A DNA stretch of 64,000 nt. Source: Lachnospiraceae bacterium. Lineage in GTDB: Bacteria; Bacillota; Clostridia; Lachnospirales; Lachnospiraceae. Shown piece by piece: positions 20,393-29,321 of the stretch; within the stretch, counting starts at the first letter, position 1, and each line of letters begins with the position of its first letter. The stretch lies in NCBI GenBank assembly GCA_024698705.1, contig JAILQX010000047.1:310001-374000 (forward strand), read 5' to 3'. Below the pieces are notes generated by a model. It did not search any database, had not been told where the DNA came from, and saw nothing but the letters and a program-made list of their open reading frames with translations. Both the position numbers and the translations under genes were made by a program.

Positions 20393-21245
20393 CAGAGAAA
20401 CTAAAGAAGTATATGAGGATTTCCAGTACGGAGGCAAAGGACTGGATTTTCTTTATCATACCGCATTCGGAAGAGTGATACTTAAACTTCTGGTGAGCAG
20501 AACTGTATCGCGCATATACGGTGCATATATGAGCACAGGCTTCAGTAAGAGACATATTGAGGGCTTTGTTGCAAAGAATCATATCGATATGGCGAGATAT
20601 GAGGATCGCGATTTCGCTTCGTTCAAGGATTTTTTTACCAGAAAGCTTAAAGAACTGAAGATGGATGACGAGCCGGACAGATTCGTGGCACCGGCTGATT
20701 CTAAATTGCTTGTTTATCCGATAGATAAGGATCTTAAGATACAAGTCAAGAAGAGTTTCTATACTGTAGGAGATATGCTCGGACGGGATAGCGGTGAAGT
20801 TGCACAAGAATATAAAAACGGCACATGCCTTGTGTTCAGACTTGCCGTGGATGATTATCACAGATATCATTTTTCCGATGACGGCACCGTTATCGATACG
20901 CAGACCATAGACGGCTGCCTGCATACGATAAGCAGTTTCGCGGATGATTATAAGGTTTTTAGCCGCAATTACAGGGTATGCAATTATCTTGACATGGTAC
21001 ATATGGGCAGGATAGCCATGATAGAAGTAGGTGCCATGCTGGTGGGGAGGATCGTCAACCATGACTGCAGGGAGTTTAAGAAAGGTCAGGAAAAAGGATA
21101 TTTTGAGCCAGGAGGATCTACGATCATTTTGCTTGTCGGAAGCAATGTGAAGATCGATGAAGATATACTTGAGAACAGCAGGAAACTTGTGGAAACAAAG
21201 GTTCATTGTCTGGAATCCATAGGATATATCAGAAATAAAGTATAA
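20376..21245 (+). CDS. psd: Phosphatidylserine decarboxylase
   Basis: FKDFFTRKLK...FVAPADSKLLVYP...FRLAVDDYHRYHF...FEPGGSTIILL processing site. Confidence 0.92.
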   Translation: MGLIYNRETKEVYEDFQYGGKGLDFLYHTAFGRVILKLLVSRTVSRIYGAYMSTGFSKRHIEGFVAKNHIDMARYEDRDFASFKDFFTRKLKELKMDDEPDRFVAPADSKLLVYPIDKDLKIQVKKSFYTVGDMLGRDSGEVAQEYKNGTCLVFRLAVDDYHRYHFSDDGTVIDTQTIDGCLHTISSFADDYKVFSRNYRVCNYLDMVHMGRIAMIEVGAMLVGRIVNHDCREFKKGQEKGYFEPGGSTIILLVGSNVKIDEDILENSRKLVETKVHCLESIGYIRNKV

Positions 21246-21356
21246 AAAAGCCGGATCATGCGGGCATCATGTACATATTATACGGATATAATGAGCATTG
21301 TTTAAGCACACCGAGGTTTACATAACATATCTAATTTGTGTTTACATAAAAAATCC

Positions 21357-21385
21357 TTGACAGTATTCCCTCATTCATATAAAAT
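21357..21385 (+). promoter_or_regulatory. Promoter upstream of rny
   Basis: TTGACA -N17- TAAAAT. Confidence 0.6.
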
Positions 21386-21473
21386 TGATGTGTTGTAGAT
21401 TTGCTGAAAATGGGTAGAACTATAACCTGTTGTTAGATACAGAAAACTAAATATGAATAGGAGGTGCTCCGAC

Positions 21474-23021
21474 ATGTTACAGATTATTATAGCTGTCGTA
21501 GCCACTCTTGCGATTGTAGCTCCTGTTACTTATGCCATTACTTCTAATTACCAGAAGAACAACGCTAAATCAAAGATAAGTAATGCAGAAGAACAGGCCA
21601 GAGCGATCATTGATGAAGCTCTGGTTACAGCCGAAACGAAAAAGCGCGAAGGACTTCTTGAAGTAAAAGAGGAATCTATCAAGGCAAAGAACGAACTTGA
21701 CAGAGAGATTAAAGAACGCAGAACAGAGATCCAGCGCAATGAGCGTCGTATTCAGCAGAAAGAAGAGAACATCGATCGTAAGACTGAGGCCATCGAGAAG
21801 AAGGAAGCTTCTCTGAATGCTAAGGAAGAACACCTTAACAAGCAGAAGGAAGTTATCTCCAAGCTTAATGAAGAACGTGTGCAGGAACTTGAAAGAATCT
21901 CCGGTTTGACCTCCGACCAGGCAAAAGATTATCTATTGAAAATTGTTGAAGAAGATGTCAAGCACGAGACCGCCGTCATGATAAAAGAGATGGAAAGTCG
22001 TGCTAAAGAAGAAGCTGACAAGAAAGCCAAGGAATATGTTGTCAATGCCATCCAGCGTTGTGCGGCTGACCATGTATCGGAAACAACTATTTCCGTTGTC
22101 CAGCTTCCGAGTGATGAGATGAAAGGAAGGATCATCGGTAGAGAGGGTAGAAATATCCGTACTATCGAGACTCTTACAGGTGTTGATCTCATAATCGACG
22201 ATACACCTGAAGCAGTTATCTTATCAGGTTTCGACCCGATCAGAAGAGAGGTAGCACGTATAGCTCTCGAGAAGTTGATCGTGGACGGACGTATTCATCC
22301 GGCCAGGATCGAAGAGATGGTCGAGAAAGCCCAGAAAGAAGTTGAAGCCATCATCAAAGAGGAAGGTGAAGCTGCTGTACTCGAAGTCGGTGTACACGGC
22401 ATCCATCCCGAGTTGGTAAGACTTTTGGGTAAGATGAAGTACAGAACAAGTTACGGTCAAAATGCTTTAAAGCATTCAATCGAAGTTGCACAGCTATCAG
22501 GACTGCTTGCAAGCGAACTGGGATTGGATGTGCGTGTAGCAAAGAGAGCCGGCTTGTTGCATGATATCGGCAAGGCTGTCGATCATGAGATGGAAGGATC
22601 TCATGTACAGCTGGGTACCGATCTGTGTAAGAAGTATAAGGAATCTCAGGTAGTCGTTAATGCTGTTGAGTCACATCATGGTGATGTTGAACCTCAAAGC
22701 TTGATCGCTTGCATAGTTCAGGCTGCCGACGCTATAAGTGCGGCCAGACCGGGTGCAAGAAGAGAAACATTAGAGACTTACACAAGTCGACTTCGTCAAT
22801 TAGAAGATATTGCAAACAATTTCAAAGGTGTAGATAAATCATTTGCTATTCAGGCCGGTAGAGAGATTCGAATCATGGTAGTTCCGGAACAGATCACCGA
22901 CGCAGACATGGTATTACTTGCAAGGGATATTTCAAAGCAGATAGAAGATGAACTTGAATACCCCGGACAGATCAAAGTCAATGTAATTCGTGAAAGCAGA
23001 GTGATCGATTACGCAAAGTAG
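21474..23021 (+). CDS. rny: Ribonuclease Y
   Basis: N-terminal TM, coiled coil, [54 protein letters not shown]. Confidence 0.97.
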   Translation: MLQIIIAVVATLAIVAPVTYAITSNYQKNNAKSKISNAEEQARAIIDEALVTAETKKREGLLEVKEESIKAKNELDREIKERRTEIQRNERRIQQKEENIDRKTEAIEKKEASLNAKEEHLNKQKEVISKLNEERVQELERISGLTSDQAKDYLLKIVEEDVKHETAVMIKEMESRAKEEADKKAKEYVVNAIQRCAADHVSETTISVVQLPSDEMKGRIIGREGRNIRTIETLTGVDLIIDDTPEAVILSGFDPIRREVARIALEKLIVDGRIHPARIEEMVEKAQKEVEAIIKEEGEAAVLEVGVHGIHPELVRLLGKMKYRTSYGQNALKHSIEVAQLSGLLASELGLDVRVAKRAGLLHDIGKAVDHEMEGSHVQLGTDLCKKYKESQVVVNAVESHHGDVEPQSLIACIVQAADAISAARPGARRETLETYTSRLRQLEDIANNFKGVDKSFAIQAGREIRIMVVPEQITDADMVLLARDISKQIEDELEYPGQIKVNVIRESRVIDYAK

Positions 23022-23050
23022 GAGTGGATAAACCACAGAGAAGAGATGTT

Positions 23051-23085
23051 AAAAGCCTTGAAAACTTCGGTTTTCAAGGCTTTAT
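23051..23085. terminator. Bidirectional hairpin terminator between convergent rny and GGDEF gene
   Basis: aaaagccttgaaaa-cttcgg-ttttcaaggcttta. Confidence 0.8.
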
Positions 23086-23124
23086 CTGTTACATCGGGTA
23101 TTTTTTTATCAGCTACACGGGATA

Positions 23125-25059
23125 CTATCTGATAGCTCCGTTCTTCATGAAATATTTATTCTGATACATCCTGTCATCCGCCCGCTTGAATAAGGTCATG
23201 TAATCTTCAGGCGAATCCGGATCGTAATCGGCCATTCCCGATGCGATCGAGATGCATTCGGAGATCGACAGTTCATGTTTTCGATTGAGAAGTGCAAGCA
23301 TCTTGTCGCGCATGTCATCGAGAAGCTTATGTCTTATCTTATAATCCGTGCCCATGAGTAACGCAATGAATTCGTCGCCGCCTATACGGTAGATGGGGCT
23401 GTGCTTAAAGGTATTGCAGATAAAAGAACAGCATTTTTTGATATACTCATCACCTTCCTCATGTCCGAGCTGATCGTTGACTGTCTTCAGATCGTTGAGG
23501 TCAAAGCATATGATCGAGAAGGACGGGCAAACTCCGTCTTTTATATCATTTTGCACAGCGGCGATCTTCCTGTCGTAGGCTGTCCTGTTTTTAACAAATG
23601 TAAGTGAATCCTTTTCCATCAATTCGCTCATTTTTTCATTGAGAAGAGTCAGCTGAAGGTTACGACGAAATGAAGCGACCGCACGGTTCAACCTGTTCTC
23701 GCACAGATACAGCGTCATGCTTTTAAGCCATTCTATGAAATCGACCATGACTATATAGCCGCATACGAAACTCTCATAGTATATTGGAGTGAAGAAATAC
23801 ATGTGATTCTCATCGTAAGCGTCATAATCGGGGAGCAGCTCCGAGGTTTTAAACTGTCTTGTCGTTGTGGACTCACCATTCTTTTTGCCCACAAGTACAT
23901 TCATGGTCTTTGAATACTTATATTGGGGCAGGGCAGAAATATCGTCTGCTACGATATCTTCAAACGAAGGATCAAGCATGATATAGAACGATTCCGTTTC
24001 ACGCCCTGAGACCTTCTCAAAATTCTTGTAAAGGATCTGACGCATATCTTTGAGATCGACGGAATGTATTATTTCCCTTTCCAGTTCATAGAAACGTCCG
24101 TCATAAAGATCAGTGATTATATTTTCCAGAGGACGTTTTCGCGCCCTGATGCGTCTGAACGAATCATCATTACGTATAGTGTTGCACCCGCAACTTTCGC
24201 CGGGACAGAATCTGCACTCAAGAGTAACATCTTCCTCGGTCGTTTCTCCGCGAAACAGAGCAGACAGTATTTCGAAAGCCTTTTCGCCTATGGCATCAAA
24301 TCTCTGATCCACTGATGCGATCGATGGATAGAAGCCTTTTCCGTCGTCGAGATAATCAAAGCCTGTTATGATGGGAGTACCGATCTCATAACCGGATTCC
24401 TCAAAAGCATAACTGGCCATTTCGGCAAGAGTGTCATTGGCACATACAATGGCATCCGGAAACTCATAGCCGTCTTTGGCCATGTTAATTATTGATGAAT
24501 ATACGGCAAATGCAGACCAGTCAGTATACAGGATCTGTTTATTGTCAAATATAAGATCGTGCTTTTCTAAACAGTCCTTTATGGCGCTGAGTCTGATGTT
24601 GGAGTCATCATTTTCCTTGGAACCGGCGATATAGAATACGGAACTCACATCGTGTTTTTCTATGAGATGCTCGCACAGATCGTACATGCCGGTATAATTG
24701 TCAACACCGATGTAGTGGAAACCGGGATGCTTGATCCCGACACTGACAACCGGTATACCGCTTTTTTCAAGTTTTTTAATGATATGCTTTATGACTTCGG
24801 TAAAATTCAGGCCGGGTCCGAAAAGGATCGCGGCATCAAATTTTGACGGGTTCGGTAGATCGAATATCGAATTACGGCATCTGAACTCTGTATCATTATC
24901 GTTATAAACCGCATGTGAAACGAACATAAAGAAGTCAACACGATCCGTACTGACGGCTTTGGTAAGCCCGCGGGAAAAGTTGAACAGGTTCTCGCTGTTC
25001 CAGCCGTTTGCTATGATCAGTATCTTTTTTTTGCGTTTATTCTTTTGTGCCATTACCAA
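23125..25059 (-). CDS. Cytoplasmic LacI-type periplasmic-binding-fold + GGDEF diguanylate cyclase
   Basis: ILIIANGWNSENLFNFSRGL...DAIVCANDTLAEMASYAFEESG...TGFDYLDDG sensor fold; FDLNDLKTVNDQLGHEEGDEYI...YRIGGDEFIAL; no HTH or TM. Confidence 0.88.
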   Translation of the reverse strand: MVMAQKNKRKKKILIIANGWNSENLFNFSRGLTKAVSTDRVDFFMFVSHAVYNDNDTEFRCRNSIFDLPNPSKFDAAILFGPGLNFTEVIKHIIKKLEKSGIPVVSVGIKHPGFHYIGVDNYTGMYDLCEHLIEKHDVSSVFYIAGSKENDDSNIRLSAIKDCLEKHDLIFDNKQILYTDWSAFAVYSSIINMAKDGYEFPDAIVCANDTLAEMASYAFEESGYEIGTPIITGFDYLDDGKGFYPSIASVDQRFDAIGEKAFEILSALFRGETTEEDVTLECRFCPGESCGCNTIRNDDSFRRIRARKRPLENIITDLYDGRFYELEREIIHSVDLKDMRQILYKNFEKVSGRETESFYIMLDPSFEDIVADDISALPQYKYSKTMNVLVGKKNGESTTTRQFKTSELLPDYDAYDENHMYFFTPIYYESFVCGYIVMVDFIEWLKSMTLYLCENRLNRAVASFRRNLQLTLLNEKMSELMEKDSLTFVKNRTAYDRKIAAVQNDIKDGVCPSFSIICFDLNDLKTVNDQLGHEEGDEYIKKCCSFICNTFKHSPIYRIGGDEFIALLMGTDYKIRHKLLDDMRDKMLALLNRKHELSISECISIASGMADYDPDSPEDYMTLFKRADDRMYQNKYFMKNGAIR

Positions 25060-25237
25060 GACTCCGTGGTTTGCATATCAATAGATACTAATAATTTTAA
25101 CATATTTTTCCGGGCATATAAAGTTGATATGCAAAGATGTTCGGCGGATATAATGAACTTTTTTTTCATATGTGATAAAATCGACTGAGAGCGGTCCGGG
25201 GATCGCACCTTTTGATCATTTGACGGGAGGATTTTTT

Positions 25238-26575
25238 ATGAGACCATTATTTTGCAGTAAATGCGGCAACAAACTGACGGATGATAAGGCATTGTTCTGC
25301 AGCAAGTGCGGCAGTAAGATCGAAGATATAAAACCAGAAGAAAATAAAGTGGAGGAGCCGGTCGTCAATACCGTGGCAGAGCCAGAGGTAAAGAAGGTCG
25401 CAGAACCCGAAGTAAAGAAGGTTGCAGAGCCTGAAGTAAAGAACGTCACAGAACCCGAGGTGAAGAGGGTCACAGAACCCGAGGTAAAGAAGGTTGCAGA
25501 GCCTGAGGTGAAAAAAGTACCTGAACCTGAGGTTGATGATGTTGCAGAGCCTGAAGTGGAAGAGGTTACGGAACCGGCAGTTAAAAGCGTGTCGGAACCC
25601 GTGGTCGATAATGTGGCGGAACCCGTGGTTGATAATGTGGCTGAACCTGAGGTTGATGATGTTGCAGAGCCCGAGGTTGATGAGGTTACTGAACCCGATG
25701 AACTTAAGGACGAAGATCGGGGACTGCCTGTCATAGTCATAGCGCTTATCGTATTTTTGGCGTTGGTGATCCTCACTCTTATAGGCGGACTCGTGCTTTA
25801 TCTCAACAAGTCTTTCCTGCCGTCCATAAATCCATGGTATCAGGCGGAGACCGAAGAAGCCGTAGAGCCAAGCTATGATGATGACGGAGAAGAAGAGCCG
25901 GACGGAGATTTAATTGACGAAACGGACAACGGCGACAAGGACAATGATGGCAGTGACAACGGGGATAAAGATAACGATGGTACAGGCGATAACAACGGTC
26001 CCGATGAACAAAACGACGGTAATGCAAACAACGGCAAAGATACTGTGATCGCCGCAGAGCCGGAACCCACGAAGGATGTAAAACAGGAAGAGACCATAGA
26101 TCCGGATGCGCCGGGCAATGATACCGACGGTGGAAAGATACACAGATATGAAGTTGTTATCGGTGAGTTCACATGGGAAGAAGCTATGGAGGATGTGAAG
26201 AACAGGGGAGATAATGCATATCTTGTTCATATAAACACAAAAGAAGAGTACGATTACATCTGCTCGGAAGTCGTTCCGAAATATCAGGGCTATATCCTTT
26301 GGACGGGCGCAAGAAGAGATACGAACAGATATGTATACAAGTGGGTGAACCGATCAAACCAGCAGGTCGGCGACAATATAATCGATCTGGAATTCTGGCT
26401 GGACGGAGAACCGACATTTTATGATAAGACAACCTCAAATAATGAGTATTACGTTGATTTCTTTTATGTGAAGAGCGCGGGACGTTTTATTCTGAATGAC
26501 GTTCCCAACAATATTCTGGATGTATTGCCGAATTACAGCGGAAAGATTGGATATATAGTGGAATTTGATGAGTAA
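25238..26575 (+). CDS. Double zinc-ribbon protein with octapeptide repeat stalk, TM and C-type-lectin-like C-terminus
   Basis: FCSKCGNKLTDDKALFCSKCGSKI; about 15 x VxEPEVxx; TM VIVIALIVFLALVILTLIGGLVLYL; WEEAMEDVKNRGDNAYLVHINTKEEYDYI...LWTGARR. Confidence 0.75.
   Translation: MRPLFCSKCGNKLTDDKALFCSKCGSKIEDIKPEENKVEEPVVNTVAEPEVKKVAEPEVKKVAEPEVKNVTEPEVKRVTEPEVKKVAEPEVKKVPEPEVDDVAEPEVEEVTEPAVKSVSEPVVDNVAEPVVDNVAEPEVDDVAEPEVDEVTEPDELKDEDRGLPVIVIALIVFLALVILTLIGGLVLYLNKSFLPSINPWYQAETEEAVEPSYDDDGEEEPDGDLIDETDNGDKDNDGSDNGDKDNDGTGDNNGPDEQNDGNANNGKDTVIAAEPEPTKDVKQEETIDPDAPGNDTDGGKIHRYEVVIGEFTWEEAMEDVKNRGDNAYLVHINTKEEYDYICSEVVPKYQGYILWTGARRDTNRYVYKWVNRSNQQVGDNIIDLEFWLDGEPTFYDKTTSNNEYYVDFFYVKSAGRFILNDVPNNILDVLPNYSGKIGYIVEFDE
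25349..25708 (+). repeat. About 15 tandem 24-bp units encoding VxEPEVxx
   Basis: VEEPVVNT VAEPEVKK VAEPEVKK VAEPEVKN VTEPEVKR VTEPEVKK VAEPEVKK VPEPEVDD VAEPEVEE VTEPAVKS VSEPVVDN VAEPVVDN VAEPEVDD VAEPEVDE VTEPDELK. Confidence 0.95.
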
Positions 26576-27830
26576 CAATGTTAAACAGGTGGTGGCGGTA
26601 CTGGTCTGCCTTGCGTTGATCCTGCTGACTGCTGTTTTCGCATCACCTGACAGAAATACAACCGAACAGGATGACGGACATACGGAGGTTCAGACCGAAC
26701 AGGCTGATGAACCGGACGGTATTCAAACTGAAAAAACATATGATATCCCGCAAAAGGATTATAAGGATATAAACTGTGCCGGCATCGAAAAGCTGCTCAG
26801 ATACGACGAGACACTTGTATGCAATGATCCGCAGGATGAAAACCTGACTGAGATAAAAGAGGTCGAAGATGAGTACAGCGACTTTGCCATTGCCAACGTG
26901 GATCAGTACGTAAATGTCAGGAGTGAAGCCAATACCGATTCCGAGATCGTCGGAAGGATGTATGACGGAGCTGTGGCTCAGATCCAGGAAGCGGTGCAGC
27001 GTGAGGACGGAGAGTGGCTCAAGGTCATTTCCGGAAATGCACAGGGTTATATAAAGGCCGAATATTTTATCTACGGAGAAGATGCGGCGCGTGTTATCGA
27101 TGATTACGTGGACAGATATGCCGTAGTAAAAGCCGACCGACTCAATATCCGCGAGGACTCGGACATAGAGTCAAAGAGGATAGGATACGCGGAGCGCGGA
27201 GAGAAGCTGAAGCTTGCGGATGATAAGAACGTAGGCGATGAATGGATATATGTAAATTACGGCGACGAGAAGCGCGGTTATGTATCGGCTGATTATATCT
27301 CGGTGGAAGAGGAATTCATATATGCCAAGACCATGGACGAGATCAAAGCCGAGGAGGAAGAGAAGAAAGCACTTCTTGCGAGAGCCGAGGTCGATGAAGA
27401 AACTGCTCCCGAGGATGTGACGACACCCGCACCCGCGGAGACAGCAGAGGTGCAGATACCCGCTTCGGGAAATGTAAGAAGCGATATAGTCAATTTTGCA
27501 ATGCAATATGTGGGATATCCCTATGTTCACGGTGGCAACAGCCTCGAGACCGGAACAGACTGTTCGGGCTTTACAAGCCTTGTATATGCACAGTTCGGAT
27601 ACGGTCTGAGCAGAACGCCCGCCGGACAGTTATCGGGTAACGGAAGGAGCATCAGTCTGGATGAGGCTCAGCCCGGTGACATAATCTGCTACGGAAAGAG
27701 CAAATGTACCCATGTGGCCATATATATAGGCAACGGACAGATAGTCCATGCAGCAAACCCCAGAAAGGGTGTAGTTATTTATAACGTCGGATATGACAAT
27801 ATACTAGGAGTAAAAAATGTCGTAGATTAA
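26565..27830 (+). CDS. SH3-domain (x2) NlpC/P60 cell-wall hydrolase
   Basis: Two SH3b modules (YVNVRSEANTDSEIVGRM, RLNIREDSDIESKRIGYA); NlpC/P60 GTDCSGFTSLVYAQFG...PGDIICYGK..THVAIYIGNGQIVHA. Confidence 0.92.
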   Translation: MMSNNVKQVVAVLVCLALILLTAVFASPDRNTTEQDDGHTEVQTEQADEPDGIQTEKTYDIPQKDYKDINCAGIEKLLRYDETLVCNDPQDENLTEIKEVEDEYSDFAIANVDQYVNVRSEANTDSEIVGRMYDGAVAQIQEAVQREDGEWLKVISGNAQGYIKAEYFIYGEDAARVIDDYVDRYAVVKADRLNIREDSDIESKRIGYAERGEKLKLADDKNVGDEWIYVNYGDEKRGYVSADYISVEEEFIYAKTMDEIKAEEEEKKALLARAEVDEETAPEDVTTPAPAETAEVQIPASGNVRSDIVNFAMQYVGYPYVHGGNSLETGTDCSGFTSLVYAQFGYGLSRTPAGQLSGNGRSISLDEAQPGDIICYGKSKCTHVAIYIGNGQIVHAANPRKGVVIYNVGYDNILGVKNVVD

Positions 27831-29155
27831 TCCTCAAGGACATATTCCTTGGAAAGTGTCCATTCACCGAATATCTCCGAACTCCAGGTCCTAAGCTTTT
27901 CGACAGTGAGGTTAACACCGCCCCAGCTTCGTATTCCGTGCTTCGATGCGAGCTCATCAGTATAATCGTCAAGGGCATATACACCCTCGAAACGCAGTGG
28001 GCCGGAAAGATATTGCATTACGAGCGGAAGCACGCCGGTACGGTTCTCATCCACAGCCACACCGTCTTCCGTCACATGAAATACGACCCATGCCATGCCC
28101 TCGAGCATGGACTTGCCCTCCTGGCCTGTTGAAACATAATTGCCGAGAGAGTAATAACATAAACAGCGATTTCCGTTCGGAGCGCTGATCCATTCTACGG
28201 GTTCGGGTACATGAGGATGTGCGCCGATGATCACATCGGCTCCTGCTTCCGTCATTTGCTTGGCCCATTTTATCTGGTAGCTTGAAGGCTCAGTAGCGTA
28301 TTCCGTTCCCCAATGAGGGCAGACTATCACGATATCTGCCATCGTTTCAGCTTTTTCGATATCTTCAATAACGGCGGGATCAAGTGTCGTAAGATCCAGC
28401 TCGTTGTAATTGCTTCCTTCTTTTATCTTACAGAGAATGTTCATATGTCCGATGATGTCGGACGGTACCGCACCGAGGTTGGGACCGTAGGTGTAGTTGA
28501 GTATCGCAAATTTTTTATCTTTTATTTCCATTATAGGAATATCACGTGCATCGGCAGTATCCTCGTGGATGCCAACCATCAGTACATTCGGGTGTTCATC
28601 CCAGACCTTACATACGTTGAGAAGTCCGTCTAACCCCTGGTCTATCGTGTGATTCGTAGACTGAAGGACAACATTGAAGCCTGCTTTTTCTATGGCGTCG
28701 GCCACCTCAACAGGCGAATTGAAATACGGGAAACCGCTGAAGCCGAGCTGATTGCCGGCCATGATGGTTTCCTGATTTATTATGCTTATATCGGACTTGT
28801 CAAGGTAAGGAGCGATGTCTTCGTAGAGAAAATCATAATTGAGGGTACCGTCGGGCTGTTTGCCACTGTTTACAAGACCCAGATGGAGAAGATCGTCACC
28901 GACAGCCATAAGCGTTATATCATATTCTTCAAAAGGTTCGGGAGTGGGTGTCGGTATCGCTTCAACCACGGGTTTGACGGCCGGCTCTTCGGCTTTGACA
29001 GCATCTGTTCCATCAGGCTCTTCCGGCTGAGCGGACGTTTCGGCGACGGTTTCATGTGACTTAAGCAAACCGGACCACATCGGATATGTTATGATGGCGC
29101 CGCACAGGAGTGTAGCAGCAAGACTGACTGTAAAGATGATCAATAATTTACGCAT
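27827..29155 (-). CDS. CapA family protein (PGA_cap metallophosphatase-like)
   Basis: ITLMAVGDDLLHLGLV...INQETIMAG...VIVCPHWGTEY...GADVIIGAHPHVPEPVEW. Confidence 0.9.
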   Translation of the reverse strand: MRKLLIIFTVSLAATLLCGAIITYPMWSGLLKSHETVAETSAQPEEPDGTDAVKAEEPAVKPVVEAIPTPTPEPFEEYDITLMAVGDDLLHLGLVNSGKQPDGTLNYDFLYEDIAPYLDKSDISIINQETIMAGNQLGFSGFPYFNSPVEVADAIEKAGFNVVLQSTNHTIDQGLDGLLNVCKVWDEHPNVLMVGIHEDTADARDIPIMEIKDKKFAILNYTYGPNLGAVPSDIIGHMNILCKIKEGSNYNELDLTTLDPAVIEDIEKAETMADIVIVCPHWGTEYATEPSSYQIKWAKQMTEAGADVIIGAHPHVPEPVEWISAPNGNRCLCYYSLGNYVSTGQEGKSMLEGMAWVVFHVTEDGVAVDENRTGVLPLVMQYLSGPLRFEGVYALDDYTDELASKHGIRSWGGVNLTVEKLRTWSSEIFGEWTLSKEYVLED

Positions 29156-29269
29156 GACTTGTCCTTTTCACTTTCGGATAATTATGTTAAAATTTTATCA
29201 TGGTATCTGAAAAAAGAAAATACACAGTCCGGAGTAAATGATACGAATACAATACAGACCAAATGAAAG

Positions 29270-29296
29270 GTATCCGGACCCGTATCGACCGGATAC
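29270..29296. promoter_or_regulatory. Perfect 8-bp inverted repeat in the ATPase leader
   Basis: GTATCCGG-ACCCGTATCGA-CCGGATAC. Confidence 0.5.
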
Positions 29297-29321
29297 ACAG
29301 ACTTGAATTAAGGAGGCAACA

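Noticed and set aside
20343-21206. 287-aa ORF on the - strand
   Set aside because: Shadow of psd; the + strand reading has clear conserved motifs and an RBS, the - strand one resembles no family
25349-25708. Possible CRISPR-like array
   Set aside because: Units are contiguous 24-bp in-frame coding repeats with no unique spacers
25216-25776. 186-aa repetitive ORF on the - strand (SGSATFFTSGSA...)
   Set aside because: Mirror of the VxEPEVxx repeat; the + strand frame has zinc ribbons, TM and lectin-like domain
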